A stretch of DNA of 64,000 bases from Sphingomonas lacusdianchii (GCF_022664395.1 NZ_JAKRET010000007.1:124001-188000), one strand, 5' to 3'; positions 1 to 9,716 are shown, numbered from the stretch's first letter. Notes: a model not told the origin generated them from the sequence alone. Translations and numbers: made by a program.

Positions 1-125
1 TGTCGGATTCCTTACCTCCCTCTCCCCTTCAGGGGAGAGGGCCGGGGAGAGGGGAAGTCGGGGAGCAGGCGGAGAGGTTGGGCGACAGCCCCTCTCCCAA
101 CCCTCTCCCCTGAAGGGGAGAGGGC
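1..125. repeat. Intergenic REP-like palindromes downstream of serC
   Basis: Two short perfect palindromes, at 18-41 and 101-124, each have a 10-bp stem (ccctctcccc / ggggagaggg) and a 4-base loop (ttca or tgaa). The DNA between them also pairs imperfectly. On the minus strand the second hairpin follows the serC stop almost directly, so it may help end the serC transcript. It lacks a long T-run. Short reading frames across it are not believed to be genes. Confidence 0.7.
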
Positions 126-126
126 T

Positions 127-1257
127 TTATGCCGCCTTGGCGGTCGCGTAGGCCCAGTCGAGCCATGGTCCGAGCGCCTCGATATCCGCCGTATCGACGG
201 TCGCGCCGCACCAGATGCGCAGGCCTGCCGGAGCGTCGCGGTATCCTGCGACGTCATATGCCGCACCTTCGGCTTCGAGCAGCGATGCCATTTTCTTGAT
301 GAGCGCCTCGTCGGCCCCCTCGACGGTCAAACAGACGCTGGTCGTCGACCGGGTCGCCGGATCGGCAGCGAGATGACCCAGCCAGTCGCGCTCGGCGACA
401 ATCCTGTCGAGCGCGGCGGCATTGGCGTCGCTGCGCGCGATCAGGCCGTTTTCGCCCAACGACTTGCCCCATTCGAGGCTGAAGATCGCATCCTCGACAG
501 CCAGCATCGACGGGGTATTGATCGTCTCGCCCTTGAAGATGCCTTCGGTCAGCTTGCCCTTCGACACCAGCCGGAAGACCTTGGGCAGCGGCCAGGCGGG
601 GGTGTAGGTTTCGAGCCGCTCGACGGCGCGCGGGCCGAGGATCAGCACGCCATGCGCGCCCTCGCCGCCCAGCACCTTCTGCCAGCTGAACGTGGCGACG
701 TCGATCTTCGCCCAGTCGATGTCATAGGCGAACACGCCCGAGGTCGCATCGGCGAACGACAGTCCTTCGCGGTCGGCGGGAATGAAATCGGCATTCGGCA
801 CGCGCACACCGCTGGTGGTGCCGTTCCAGGTGAACAGGACGTCGTTGGTCCAGTCGATCGCGGTCAGGTCGGGCAGCTGGCCGTAATCGGCGCGCACGAC
901 GGTCGGATCGATCTTGAGCTGCTTGACCGCGTCGGTCACCCAGCCCTCGCCGAAGCTTTCCCACGCCAGCGCAGTGACCGGGCGGGCGCCCAGCATCGTC
1001 CACATCGCCATTTCGAACGCGCCGGTGTCGGAACCGGGAACGATGCCGATGCGATGGGTGTCGGGAAGCTTCAGCAGTTCGCGCATCAGGTCGATGCAAT
1101 ATTGCAGACGCTGCTTGCCGATCTTCGAGCGGTGCGACCGGCCGAGGCTGACGGGATTGAGGCGGTCGGCGGACCAGCCCGGCGGCTTGGCGCAGGGGCC
1201 GGACGAAAAATAGGGACGCGCAGGGGTCGTCGCCGGCTTAGGCGGAAGATCAGTCAT
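127..1257 (-). CDS. serC: Phosphoserine aminotransferase
   Basis: SerC converts 3-phosphohydroxypyruvate to phosphoserine using glutamate, the second step of cytoplasmic serine synthesis. It also works in the pyridoxal phosphate pathway in many bacteria. The 376-residue protein starts with a family-typical segment (RPYFSSGPCAKPPGW) and carries the PLP-lysine region ATFSWQKVLGGEGAHG, with K194 as the likely Schiff-base residue. Length and the WQK motif fit the alphaproteobacterial SerC subfamily. A gaggag ribosome site lies just before the ATG. serA usually lies downstream, but the window ends before it could be seen. Upstream is a 183-bp gap shared with a divergent receiver gene. Confidence 0.95.
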   Translation of the reverse strand: MTDLPPKPATTPARPYFSSGPCAKPPGWSADRLNPVSLGRSHRSKIGKQRLQYCIDLMRELLKLPDTHRIGIVPGSDTGAFEMAMWTMLGARPVTALAWESFGEGWVTDAVKQLKIDPTVVRADYGQLPDLTAIDWTNDVLFTWNGTTSGVRVPNADFIPADREGLSFADATSGVFAYDIDWAKIDVATFSWQKVLGGEGAHGVLILGPRAVERLETYTPAWPLPKVFRLVSKGKLTEGIFKGETINTPSMLAVEDAIFSLEWGKSLGENGLIARSDANAAALDRIVAERDWLGHLAADPATRSTTSVCLTVEGADEALIKKMASLLEAEGAAYDVAGYRDAPAGLRIWCGATVDTADIEALGPWLDWAYATAKAA

Positions 1258-1440
1258 GTCAGTCTCTCCTCACAGAGAGCACGCGCTGCGTTGGGACAGC
1301 GTGGCCCGCCGCGGGCATTAGCGGCGTCGTTGCCGCGATACAACCCATGTTGTTGCGAATGTCGGCGACTATGCGCACGATCATTGCCGGAACCGGCGAC
1401 TGGAACCGGATGCGACCCTGCCGCGTTGCCACCGGTTAAT

Positions 1441-1887
1441 ATGTCCCATGCGTACGCTTCTTCGCCCACTGTCCTGATCGTCGAGGACGAGATGCTGGTC
1501 GCGATCGACCTTGAAGCGTCGCTCGAGGAACATGGCTATCGTCCCGTCGGCATTGCTGCCGATATGACAGGGGCGATGGAGCTCGCGACGGCGCGGCCCG
1601 ATGTCGCCTTGGTCGATTGCAATCTGCGCGACGGGCCGACCGGCCCGATGATCGGGCGGTTGCTGGGCCGCAACTATGGCACGACGGTCATTTTTCTGAC
1701 CGCCAACCCCAATTTGCTAGACGATGGCATCGACGGCGCGCTCGGTGTCGTGTCGAAGCCTTGCGGATATGATTCGGTCGGGCGGATCGTCGATTTCGCG
1801 GTGCGGGCGCGCGGCGGCGACCTGTCCGAACCGCCACTCGGCATCAAGCTGTTCGGCGCGCCGTCGCAACTGCGCGCGATCGCTTAA
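1441..1887 (+). CDS. Stand-alone response regulator receiver protein
   Basis: This 148-residue protein is a single CheY-like receiver domain with no output domain. The acidic pocket (VEDE, D16), the phospho-acceptor D59 (LVDCNL), T87 (FLTAN) and K106 (SKP) are all present, so it should be phosphorylated. Such orphan receivers act as phosphate shuttles or bind partner proteins. No histidine kinase is nearby, so its partner is unknown. The open frame runs far upstream, antisense to serC, but the domain starts at the ATG at 1441. No strong ribosome site is seen before that ATG. Confidence 0.85.
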   Translation: MSHAYASSPTVLIVEDEMLVAIDLEASLEEHGYRPVGIAADMTGAMELATARPDVALVDCNLRDGPTGPMIGRLLGRNYGTTVIFLTANPNLLDDGIDGALGVVSKPCGYDSVGRIVDFAVRARGGDLSEPPLGIKLFGAPSQLRAIA

Positions 1888-1958
1888 GCCGCGGTTCAGC
1901 GCGCCTCGGCAACAGGCGGCGTTGACCCGTGTCCGGCCGTTGGCCGATAAGGACTTTG

Positions 1959-3314
1959 ATGAAGCACGCGCTGGGCGGCATCGCTGCCGCCATTTTCCTG
2001 TTCGTACAGCCGGCGGCGGCGCAGTCGTTGCTGCGCGATGCCGAGACCGAGGCGCTGCTGAACGACATGTCGCGGCCGATCGCGGTCGCGGCGGGGCTCG
2101 ATCCGCGCAATTTCAACGTCGTGCTGCTGCAGGACAAGTCGATCAACGCCTTCGTCGCGGGCGGGCAGACCGTCTATATCCATTCGGGCCTGATCGACGC
2201 CGCCGACGACGCCAACGAAGTGCAGGGCGTCATCGCCCATGAAATCGGCCATATCGTCGGCGGGCACGTACCGTTGGCGGGGCGCGGGATGGCCCCGGCG
2301 ACCGGCATCACCGTGCTGAGCCTGTTGCTGGGCGTCGCGGCGATGGCGGCGGGTGCCGGCGAGGCGGGCGCCGGCATCCTCGCGGCGGGACAGCAGGCGG
2401 CGATGAGCAGCTATCTGGCGTTCAGCCGGACGCAGGAGAGTTCCGCCGATGCCGCCGGTACCCGCTTCCTGCGCAGCGCCAACGTGTCGGGACAGGGGAT
2501 GCTCGACTTCTTCAAGAAGCTCCAGAACATGGAATATCGCCTCGCCATCCCGCAGGACAACAGCTACCAGCGCACCCACCCGCTCAGCGGCGAGCGCATC
2601 GCCAATCTGACGCAGGACGTGCAGTCCTCGCCTTCGTTCAAGACACCGACCGATCCGGCGCTGGAAGTCCGGTTCAAGCGGGTGCAGGCGAAGCTGCGCG
2701 GCTATGTCAGCGACCCCAAGGATACGCTGCGTCGCTATCCGGCCAGCGACCAGAGCGTGTACGCCCATTACGCGCGCGCCTACGCCTATCATAAGTCGGG
2801 CTATCCCGAGCAGGCGGCGGACGAGACGCTGGCGCTGGTCAAATCGGCGCCCGACGACCCCTATTTCCTCGAGCTAGAAGGGCAGATCCTGCTCGAATCG
2901 GGGAAACCGAAGGAAGCGCTGTCGGCGTTGCGCGAGGCGACCGAGCGGACCCGGTCGTCGCCGCTGATCGCCGCCAGTTTCGGCCATGCGCTGATCGCGG
3001 CAGAGGATCCGGCGCTGCTCGACGAGGCCGAACGGGTGCTCAAACAGGCGGTGGCGCGCGACAACCAGAACCCGTTCGCCTGGTATCAGTTGAGCATCCT
3101 CTACGAACGGCGCGGCGATGCCGCGCGCGTCGCGCTGGCGATGGCGGAATATACGTCGCTGATCGGCGACAACGGCATGGCGCTGGCCAGTGCGCGACGG
3201 GCGATGGCGCTGTTGCCGCAGGGGTCGAGCGACTGGATTCGGGCACAGGATATTCAAATGACGTCGCAGACCGCGTTCGAGGAAGAGAAGCGCAATCGCA
3301 GGCGGCGGGGCTGA
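1959..3314 (+). CDS. Exported M48 metalloprotease with TPR region (BepA-like)
   Basis: The 451-residue protein has an N-terminal signal peptide ending near PAAAQ, so it should act in the periplasm. The zinc motif HEIGH is at about residues 94-98, and a downstream ESSADAAG supplies the usual third ligand. The C-terminal half has tetratricopeptide-like helices (for example YAHYARAYAYHKSGYPEQA). This architecture matches BepA/YfgC, which maintains or degrades outer-membrane proteins such as LptD in E. coli; that role here is inferred. An earlier GTG at 1929 is possible, but the ATG at 1959 has an aagga site five bases upstream and begins the signal peptide. Two bases separate it from the DsbA-like gene, suggesting one transcript. 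Confidence 0.85.
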   Translation: MKHALGGIAAAIFLFVQPAAAQSLLRDAETEALLNDMSRPIAVAAGLDPRNFNVVLLQDKSINAFVAGGQTVYIHSGLIDAADDANEVQGVIAHEIGHIVGGHVPLAGRGMAPATGITVLSLLLGVAAMAAGAGEAGAGILAAGQQAAMSSYLAFSRTQESSADAAGTRFLRSANVSGQGMLDFFKKLQNMEYRLAIPQDNSYQRTHPLSGERIANLTQDVQSSPSFKTPTDPALEVRFKRVQAKLRGYVSDPKDTLRRYPASDQSVYAHYARAYAYHKSGYPEQAADETLALVKSAPDDPYFLELEGQILLESGKPKEALSALREATERTRSSPLIAASFGHALIAAEDPALLDEAERVLKQAVARDNQNPFAWYQLSILYERRGDAARVALAMAEYTSLIGDNGMALASARRAMALLPQGSSDWIRAQDIQMTSQTAFEEEKRNRRRRG

Positions 3315-3316
3315 CC

Positions 3317-4048
3317 ATGGGGCGGATGGGCAATATCGCGATGCTGGCGGCTGCCGCGCTGGCCGGCGCCGGCGGGGCGATCGTCGCGCAGCGCGTGGCC
3401 ATCGACCGGACCGCGACCGAGACGGTGGTGCACGACTATATCCTCGCCAACCCCGAAATCCTTCCGCAAGCGATGCAACGGTTGCAGGCGAAGGAAGCGG
3501 GCAAGGCGGTCGCCGCCAATCGTGCCGCGATCGTCGAACCCTTTCCCGGTGCGATCGCGGGTAACCCGAATGGCGATGTCAGCGTCGTCGCGTATCTAGA
3601 TTACGCCTGCGGTTTCTGCCGGGCGAGCCTGCCGGCGATCAGCGGCTTGATCGCCAGCGACCCGAACGTCCGCATCGTCTATCGCGAGTTGCCGATCCTG
3701 TCGCAGGGCAGCCGCACCGCCGCCGAGTGGGCGCTGGCAGCGGCGCAGCAGGGCAAGTTCAAGCCGTTCCACGACGCGCTGTACGCGGCCGGGCGGGTCG
3801 ATGACGCCACGATCGGGGCGGCGGCGAAGGCGGCCGGGCTGGACGCGACCACCGCGCGCGCCGCGATCGCGTCGCCGCAGGTTGCGGGCGAAATCGAACG
3901 CAATATGAAGACCGCCGGCCTGCTCGGCTTCAGCGGCACGCCGTCGTGGGTCGTGGGCGATCAGGTGCTGGGCGGTGCGCAGACGCTGCCGGCATTGCAG
4001 GCCGCGGTGGCGGAGGCACGCAAAGCGAAGACGACGCCCGCCGCCTGA
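3317..4048 (+). CDS. DsbA-family thioredoxin-fold protein, exported or membrane-anchored
   Basis: This is a 243-residue protein with an N-terminal hydrophobic stretch (residues 7-25) that can act as signal or anchor. A helical linker follows, then a thioredoxin fold with a C98-G-F-C101 active site and a cis-proline loop (GTPSWVV). The family (DsbA/ScsC-like) catalyses or isomerises disulfide bonds in the periplasm. The start is two bases after the stop of the M48 protease gene, so the two are probably co-transcribed and may act in envelope protein quality control together. Whether it oxidises or isomerises cannot be told from sequence. Confidence 0.85.
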   Translation: MGRMGNIAMLAAAALAGAGGAIVAQRVAIDRTATETVVHDYILANPEILPQAMQRLQAKEAGKAVAANRAAIVEPFPGAIAGNPNGDVSVVAYLDYACGFCRASLPAISGLIASDPNVRIVYRELPILSQGSRTAAEWALAAAQQGKFKPFHDALYAAGRVDDATIGAAAKAAGLDATTARAAIASPQVAGEIERNMKTAGLLGFSGTPSWVVGDQVLGGAQTLPALQAAVAEARKAKTTPAA

Positions 4049-4087
4049 GCCTTTTCTCCGACCTCAAACCATGGAACAAGCCGCTCC

Positions 4088-5023
4088 ATGGAAACCATTC
4101 TTTCGATCCGGGGCGTCGCCAAGACGTACAAGTCCGGCACGGTCGCGTTGCAGCCGACCGACCTCGATATCGGCAAGGGCGAGATCTTCGCGCTGCTGGG
4201 ACCGAACGGGGCGGGCAAGACGACGCTGATCAGCATCGTGTGCGGGATCGTCACGCCGAGCGCGGGAACGATCACCGCCGCCGGGTTCGATACGGTGCGC
4301 GATTACCGCGAGACGCGGACCCGGATCGGGCTGGTGCCGCAGGAATTGCTGACCGACGCGTTCGAGACGGTGATGGCGACCGTCACCTTTTCGCGCCGGC
4401 TGTTCGGGCGGCATGGCGACGCGGCCTTTATCGAAAAGCTGCTGCGCGACTTGACCCTGTGGGACAAGCGCGATGCGAAGATGACCGAATTGTCGGGCGG
4501 CATGAAGCGGCGGGTGATGATCGCCAAGGCGCTGAGCCACGAACCCGACATCCTGTTCCTCGACGAACCGACCGCGGGCGTCGATGTCGAGCTGCGCCGC
4601 GATATGTGGCGGCTGGTCCATGACCTACGCGAACGCGGCGTCACCATCATCCTGACCACCCATTATATCGAGGAGGCCGAGGAAATGGCCGACCGGGTGG
4701 GGGTGATCGCCAAGGGCCGGTTGATCCTGGTCGACGAGAAGGCCGCCCTGATGCGCAAGCTGGGCAAGAAGACGCTGACCCTGACCCTGTCCGAACCGCT
4801 GGCCGAGGTGCCGAGCGCGCTGTCGCACTGGCCGCTGACGCTGACCGACGAAGGCCATGCGCTGACCTTCGCGTTCGACGCCAATGCCGAGGATAACGGC
4901 GTGCGCGCACTGTTGCGCGCCGCCGACGAGGCGGGGATCGCGTGGAAGGATATCGCGACGAAGCAGTCGAGCCTCGAGGATATCTTCGTCGGCCTGGTGC
5001 ATGAACAGGAGGGCCGGGCATGA
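4088..5023 (+). CDS. ABC transporter ATP-binding protein (ABC-2 exporter type)
   Basis: The 311-residue ATPase has Walker [10 protein letters not shown] (residues 38-46), signature LSGGMKRR, Walker B ILFLDEP with the following TAGVD, and an H-loop (TTHYIEE). After about residue 220 comes a short C-terminal domain typical of DrrA/NodI-type ABC-2 exporters. It overlaps the following permease by four bases (ATGA), so the two subunits are translated together. The substrate is not indicated; relatives export drugs, lipids or polysaccharides. Frame and codon use match its neighbours. Confidence 0.92.
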   Translation: METILSIRGVAKTYKSGTVALQPTDLDIGKGEIFALLGPNGAGKTTLISIVCGIVTPSAGTITAAGFDTVRDYRETRTRIGLVPQELLTDAFETVMATVTFSRRLFGRHGDAAFIEKLLRDLTLWDKRDAKMTELSGGMKRRVMIAKALSHEPDILFLDEPTAGVDVELRRDMWRLVHDLRERGVTIILTTHYIEEAEEMADRVGVIAKGRLILVDEKAALMRKLGKKTLTLTLSEPLAEVPSALSHWPLTLTDEGHALTFAFDANAEDNGVRALLRAADEAGIAWKDIATKQSSLEDIFVGLVHEQEGRA

Positions 5024-5787
5024 CTTTCAACTGGCATGGCGTGCTGGCCATCTATCGCTTCGAACTGGCGCGGTTCGGGCGGACGATCTGGACCTCGCTG
5101 ATGACGCCGGTCATCACGACCTCGCTATATTTCGTGGTGTTCGGCACCGCGATCGGCAGCCGCATGAACGAGGTCGGCGGCGTGCCGTACGGTGCGTTCA
5201 TCGTCCCCGGCCTGATGATGCTGACGATGCTGACCGAAAGCATCTTCAACGCCAGTTTCGGCATCTTCATGCCCAAATGGTCGGGCACCATCTATGAACT
5301 GTTGTCGGCGCCGGTTTCGACGCTGGAAACGCTGGTCGGCTATGTCGGGGCGGCGGCGAGCAAGTCGTGTATCGTCGCGCTGGTGATCTTCGCCACGGCG
5401 CATCTGTTCGTCGATGTACAGGTTGCGCACCCGTTCTGGGCGCTATGCTATCTGCTGCTGGTGGCGGTCACCTTCTGCCTGTTCGGCTTCATCCTCGGGC
5501 TATGGGCCAAGGGGTTCGAACAGTTGCAGGTCATCCCGCTGCTGGTGGTGACGCCGCTCACCTTCCTCGGCGGCGCCTTCTATTCGATCGACATGCTGCC
5601 CGGCATCTGGCGGACGATCAGCCTGTTCAACCCGATCGTCTATCTCATCAGCGGGTTTCGCTGGACCTTTTTCGGGGTCGGCGATGTTCCGGTGGCGGCA
5701 AGCCTGGGTGCGACCTTCGGGTTTCTGTGCATTTGCGTCACGGTGATCGCCGTGATTTTCCGCACCGGGTGGCGGCTGAAGAAGTAA
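5020..5787 (+). CDS. ABC-2 type transporter permease
   Basis: This 255-residue membrane protein has about six hydrophobic segments and the ABC-2 family signature region near the C-terminus ([20 protein letters not shown]). It forms the membrane channel for the ATPase encoded just upstream, whose stop codon overlaps its ATG. The pair resembles the YadG/YadH and NodI/NodJ exporters. The substrate is unknown. An SDR gene follows after 10 bases and may be on the same transcript. Confidence 0.9.
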   Translation: MTFNWHGVLAIYRFELARFGRTIWTSLMTPVITTSLYFVVFGTAIGSRMNEVGGVPYGAFIVPGLMMLTMLTESIFNASFGIFMPKWSGTIYELLSAPVSTLETLVGYVGAAASKSCIVALVIFATAHLFVDVQVAHPFWALCYLLLVAVTFCLFGFILGLWAKGFEQLQVIPLLVVTPLTFLGGAFYSIDMLPGIWRTISLFNPIVYLISGFRWTFFGVGDVPVAASLGATFGFLCICVTVIAVIFRTGWRLKK

Positions 5788-5797
5788 GGGAGTCCGC

Positions 5798-6577
5798 ATG
5801 GATCTGGGAATTGCCGGCCGCAAGGCGATCGTGTGCGCGTCGAGCGCGGGGCTGGGTCGGGCGTGCGCGCTGGAACTGGCGCGGGCCGGGGTCGATGTCG
5901 TCGTCAACGGACGCGACGCGGCGAAACTCGCCGCGACCGCAGCGGCGATCCGGGAGGAGACCGGCGTGACGGTGACCGAGATCGTCGCCGACCTGTCGAC
6001 CGAGGAAGGTCGCGCCGCGTTGCTCGCCGCCTGTCCCGATCCCGATATCCTCATCAACAATAATGGCGGGCCGCCGGTCAAACCCTATACCGAACTGGCG
6101 GCCGACGGCATTCGCGCCGGACTGGAAAGCAATTTCGTCACTCCGGCGCTACTGTTGCAGGCGGTGTTGCCGGGCATGGTCGAGCGCAGGTTCGGGCGGG
6201 TGGTCAATATCACCTCGGGTTCGGTCAAGATGCCGCTGCCGGGGCTCGACCTGTCGAGCGGGGCACGGGCCGGTCTCACCGGGTTCGTCGCCGGCATCGC
6301 CCGGCAGGTGGCCGGGTCGAACGTGACGATAAACGGCCTGTTGCCGGGATCGTTCGATACCGCGCGCATCGCATCGATGAGCGAAGCGGCAGCGGCGAAG
6401 AACGGGACGACGTCCGAGGAGGAAAAAGCGAAGCGGGCGGAGGCGATCCCGGCCAAGCGGATCGGCGACCCGGCCGAGTTCGGCGCGGCCTGTGCGTTTC
6501 TGTGTTCGGACAGGGCCGGGTTCATCACCGGGCAGAGCCTGTTGATCGATGGCGGGGCGTTTCCGGGGATTATGTGA
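5798..6577 (+). CDS. SDR-family oxidoreductase with non-canonical active site
   Basis: The 259-residue Rossmann-fold protein is annotated like 3-oxoacyl-ACP reductases. The nucleotide-binding turn (ASSAGLGRA, residues 14-22), the NNNGG motif (88-91) and the catalytic serine region (NITSGS, S140) are present. The usual YxxxK dyad is not: the aligned segment is S153-S-G-A-R157 within DLSSGARAGL. Some bacterial SDR subfamilies carry the same change, so this is likely a real subfamily and not damage. NAD(P) binding is expected, but the standard proton relay cannot operate as usual. The gene sits 10 bases after an ABC exporter pair and is followed by a long inverted repeat. Confidence 0.85.
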   Translation: MDLGIAGRKAIVCASSAGLGRACALELARAGVDVVVNGRDAAKLAATAAAIREETGVTVTEIVADLSTEEGRAALLAACPDPDILINNNGGPPVKPYTELAADGIRAGLESNFVTPALLLQAVLPGMVERRFGRVVNITSGSVKMPLPGLDLSSGARAGLTGFVAGIARQVAGSNVTINGLLPGSFDTARIASMSEAAAAKNGTTSEEEKAKRAEAIPAKRIGDPAEFGAACAFLCSDRAGFITGQSLLIDGGAFPGIM

Positions 6578-6786
6578 TTTTCACGCGAAGGCAGAGACCC
6601 GAAGAAAAAATAGAAAGGATGATTTTCGCGCGAAGGCGCAAAGGGCGCTAAGGGGTTGCGTACGCGGCGGCGGTAGCCTGTCCGGCGAAGCCTCTTATGC
6701 GCTGCACAGTGATGGAAGAGCCGCGTCGCGGCATGAGAACCCTCTTTGCGCCCTTTGCGCCTTCGCACGAACCCCGATCTTCTTCT
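6578..6786. repeat. Long nested inverted repeat, copy 1 of 4
   Basis: Left arms near 6580-6650 (cgcgaaggcgcaaagggcgc) and right arms near 6738-6770 (ctttgcgccctttgcgcctt) can fold on each other around a variable GC-rich centre of about 85 bp. The element fills the whole gap between convergent SDR and AsmA genes and could act as a bidirectional terminator. The same arms recur at 14573-14822, 16443-16661 and 21009-21206. Confidence 0.8.
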
Positions 6787-8904
6787 TCAAAAAATCCCGA
6801 GAAACTTCTTGCGCTGTTCCTTGCGCTCGCCCCGGTTCGAGCGGCCGTTCTCGGCCTTGGCGGTTGTCCCTCGACCAACGTCATCCCGCGGTTCGCCGTC
6901 CTTGGTCCGCTGCGCGCGCGCGGTCGCGCCGGCGAGGACCGGACCGCACGCCGCACCCTTCGCATCGCCCGGATCGACGAACGCCAGCACCCCCGCCAGC
7001 GGCGTCGCGACCACCGCCAGCCCCAGCCCGGCACCGGCGCGCCCGAGCAGTTCTGGGCTGATGACCGAATAGCGTGGCGAAGCGAAATAGCCGCCGATAC
7101 CGACCGGCGACTGGCCGGCGAACAGCGAGAAGCGTTTCGAGTCGGCACGGACGGCGAGGTCGATCGATTCGTTGCGGAAGCTGAACCCGCCGCGCCCGAC
7201 CATGACATTCTTTTGCGTATCGATCAGGATCGGGTCCGCCGCCGCGACCCCGTTCCGGACGGTGAAGCCGATCAGCCCGCAATTGATGCGCACCGGTTCC
7301 TTCAACCGCCCCTCGAACATCTTCTGCGCAAAGGTGCCGAGGTCGAGTTCGGACAATTGCACGTTGCGCGTCCAGAAACTGCCGGCGGGCAGGATGATCG
7401 CGATCCGGCCGTTCGAGCTGGCCAGCGAATCATGGACCGTGTCGCCGGTACCGGTCAGCTTCACCCGCGCCTTGACCGTGCCCGACGTGCCCGCTTCCTC
7501 GACGCCCCAACCGGCGAGCAACCGCCCCATCGGCGTCGGCGACAGGCGGATGTCGTAATCGGTGACGGCGGGGCGGCGACGCGCATCGATCACCACGTCC
7601 GATGCGACATTGCCGCGCGCCATCGCGAAGGTCAGCGGCGACAGTTTGAGCAGCCGGTCGTTCAGGTCGAGGGTGAGGTCGACGTTCGACACCGGCAGGC
7701 TGCGCGCACGGACCGTACCGACCTTGTAACGGACCTTCGCATCGAAATTGCGCAATGCCTCGACGTTGAGCCTGGCATCGGGGAGCAGGCGGGGGGCGCC
7801 CCCTTCGCGTTCGATCACCCCTGCAGCGCCCTGCGCCTCGACCCGTTCGAGATCGTAACCGACGAACGCCGACATATCGACGATATCGAGCGTGCGCGAT
7901 GTCAGGTCGGCGGTCAGCAGCAGGCGCGGTTCGCGCTGGGTCACGGTCAGGCTGCCGGCCAGATCGCTGTCGCCGAATACGCCCTTCAACCGGGTGAATT
8001 TCCAGTCCGGCCCGTCCTTCGTCATCCGCCCGGTCAGGCGATAGCTACGGGTATCGGGGGTGACGATGCCGAGCACCGCGAATACATCCGACAGGTTGCG
8101 CCCGCGCAGGCGGACGACGAGGTTCGATCCGTCGAGTTCGGTCGGCCCCGGCAGGGTACCGGCGAGGATCGCGACCGATCGCGCGACCTCGATCCGGGCG
8201 GTCAGTTGATTCTGCCCGCCGCGGATCGTCGCGTTGGGCGATTGCAGCTGCCCGGTCAGGCGGAACGAACGGCCGCGCACCGTGCCGCGTCCGGTCGCGC
8301 GAATCGCGCTGGCGAACTGCGTGCCTTCGCTGATCGTCGTGTCGAGGTCGAACGTACCGTCGAGAAGGAATTGCGGGTCGCGGTAACGGATGCGGGTATC
8401 GCGGAAGATCCCGCTGCGCACGACCGGCAGTTCGAGCTTCTTGCCCGGCTTGTCCGGATCGCCGAAGGTCCAGGTGTTGCGCTTGCGTGCCGCGTCCCAG
8501 TGGAGATCGGCGCGTGCACCGTCGAGTTCGAGCCAGTTGACCCGGCGGCGTCCGAACAGGAAGGTCAGCGTCGCGGTCGAGCTGTCGAGCTTCTTCGCCT
8601 CGAACAGATTGCCGCCGCCGGCCCAGTCGGGGTTCGATACCGACAGCCCTTGCGCCAGGAACTTCAGGTCGATCGGATTGAAGTAGAACTGGAAGTCGCC
8701 CGCGACGCGGACTGTGCGGCCGCTTTGGGAGGAAGCGATCCGTTCGAACGTTCCTTTCAGGAACCGGCCCCTAGTGACGAACAGGATCAGCCATGCGAGG
8801 AAGATCGTTCCGACCACGCCGACCAGCGTTCGCAGCGCGATCCGCCGCCAATCGCGGCGGCGGGGGGCGTCGGCGGCGCCGTTCGTCGGGGAAACTTCGG
8901 CCAT
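6787..8904 (-). CDS. AsmA-family protein
   Basis: The 705-residue protein has a positively charged N-terminus, one transmembrane segment (about residues 25-45, LVGVVGTIFLAWLILFV) and a long periplasmic part rich in beta strands. The first 100 residues after the membrane segment match the AsmA/DUF748 start (GRTVRVAGDFQFYFNPIDLKF), and the C-terminal third matches the AsmA_2 region. The AsmA/TamB/YhdP superfamily forms bridge-like proteins that move phospholipids between inner and outer membrane; that role is inferred from the family. The last 50 residues are very basic and low-complexity. A long reading frame on the opposite strand is a shadow of this gene. Confidence 0.88.
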   Translation of the reverse strand: MAEVSPTNGAADAPRRRDWRRIALRTLVGVVGTIFLAWLILFVTRGRFLKGTFERIASSQSGRTVRVAGDFQFYFNPIDLKFLAQGLSVSNPDWAGGGNLFEAKKLDSSTATLTFLFGRRRVNWLELDGARADLHWDAARKRNTWTFGDPDKPGKKLELPVVRSGIFRDTRIRYRDPQFLLDGTFDLDTTISEGTQFASAIRATGRGTVRGRSFRLTGQLQSPNATIRGGQNQLTARIEVARSVAILAGTLPGPTELDGSNLVVRLRGRNLSDVFAVLGIVTPDTRSYRLTGRMTKDGPDWKFTRLKGVFGDSDLAGSLTVTQREPRLLLTADLTSRTLDIVDMSAFVGYDLERVEAQGAAGVIEREGGAPRLLPDARLNVEALRNFDAKVRYKVGTVRARSLPVSNVDLTLDLNDRLLKLSPLTFAMARGNVASDVVIDARRRPAVTDYDIRLSPTPMGRLLAGWGVEEAGTSGTVKARVKLTGTGDTVHDSLASSNGRIAIILPAGSFWTRNVQLSELDLGTFAQKMFEGRLKEPVRINCGLIGFTVRNGVAAADPILIDTQKNVMVGRGGFSFRNESIDLAVRADSKRFSLFAGQSPVGIGGYFASPRYSVISPELLGRAGAGLGLAVVATPLAGVLAFVDPGDAKGAACGPVLAGATARAQRTKDGEPRDDVGRGTTAKAENGRSNRGERKEQRKKFLGIF

Positions 8905-9060
8905 CGCCCCTCAACCGTTCGCAGCCGTAACGAGTTCCGGTGGTTGCGTTCCGCGCGCATCCGGGTTAGGGGCGCGCTCTTTCCACGACCTTTCGGGATT
9001 CGCCCGGCCATCTGGGGCTGCCGCGGCAATCCGCACGTCGTGATTTTTGAGGAGACCAAA

Positions 9061-9264
9061 ATGCCCAAGCTCAAGACCAAGAGCGGCGTCAAGAAGCGCT
9101 TCAAGTTCACCGCCACCGGCAAGGTGAAGCACGGCGTCGCCGGCAAGCGCCACCGCCTGATCTCGCACAACGCGAAGTATATCCGTCAGAACCGGGGGAC
9201 CTCGGTCCTCGCCGATGCCGATGTCGCGCACATCAAGGCATGGGCACCCTACGGTCTTCGCTAA
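9061..9264 (+). CDS. rpmI: 50S ribosomal protein L35
   Basis: A 67-residue basic protein with the L35 signature (MPKLKTKSGVKKRFKFTATG) and the family-typical length. It binds 23S rRNA in the large subunit. A gaggag ribosome site lies about seven bases before the ATG. In many bacteria infC precedes rpmI; here the upstream neighbour is the divergent AsmA gene, so infC is elsewhere. rplT follows 13 bases later. Confidence 0.98.
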   Translation: MPKLKTKSGVKKRFKFTATGKVKHGVAGKRHRLISHNAKYIRQNRGTSVLADADVAHIKAWAPYGLR

Positions 9265-9277
9265 GGAGTAACGAGAC

Positions 9278-9649
9278 ATGGCACGCATCAAGCGCGGCAC
9301 GACCACCAAGGCGAAGCACAAGCGGATTTTGGATCAGGCGAAGGGCTATTATGGCCGTCGCAAGAACACGATCCGCATCGCGCGCCAGGCCGTCGAAAAG
9401 GCCGGCCAGTACGCCTATCGCGACCGCAAGGTGAAGAAGCGGACCTTCCGTGGTCTGTGGATCCAGCGCATCAACGCCGGTGTCCGCGCAGAAGGCATCA
9501 CCTATTCGCAGTTCATGCACGGCTGCAAGCTGGCCGGCATCGAACTCGACCGGAAGGTCCTGGCCGATATCGCCATGCACGAGGAAGCCGCCTTCAAGGC
9601 GATCGTCGCGCAGGCGAAGGCCGCCCTGCCGGAACAGGCCGCCGCGTAA
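9278..9649 (+). CDS. rplT: 50S ribosomal protein L20
   Basis: A 123-residue L20 protein: [19 protein letters not shown], then the [19 protein letters not shown] helix, and a C-terminal globular domain. L20 is an early assembly protein of the large subunit. In some bacteria it represses its own operon by binding the leader mRNA; no such leader structure was identified here. It shares a transcript with rpmI and is followed by a clear hairpin-T terminator. Confidence 0.98.
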   Translation: MARIKRGTTTKAKHKRILDQAKGYYGRRKNTIRIARQAVEKAGQYAYRDRKVKKRTFRGLWIQRINAGVRAEGITYSQFMHGCKLAGIELDRKVLADIAMHEEAAFKAIVAQAKAALPEQAAA

Positions 9650-9679
9650 CGCTGCGGTTCCTGTTTGCGGGATGAGAAG

Positions 9680-9707
9680 CGCCGGTGGGGTAACCCGCCG
9701 GCGTTTT
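9680..9707 (+). terminator. Rho-independent terminator after rplT
   Basis: Stem cgccggtggg (9680-9689) pairs with cccgccggcg (9694-9702 region) with one G-T wobble around loop gtaa. It is followed by a run of five T at 9703-9707. It lies about 30 bases after the rplT stop codon. Confidence 0.85.
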
Positions 9708-9716
9708 TCGTGCTTT

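Noticed and set aside
6697..9060. Very long frame on the plus strand ending in rpmI
   Set aside because: It is antisense to the AsmA gene and reflects codon bias at high GC. Only its last 67 codons (rpmI) have a ribosome site and homology.
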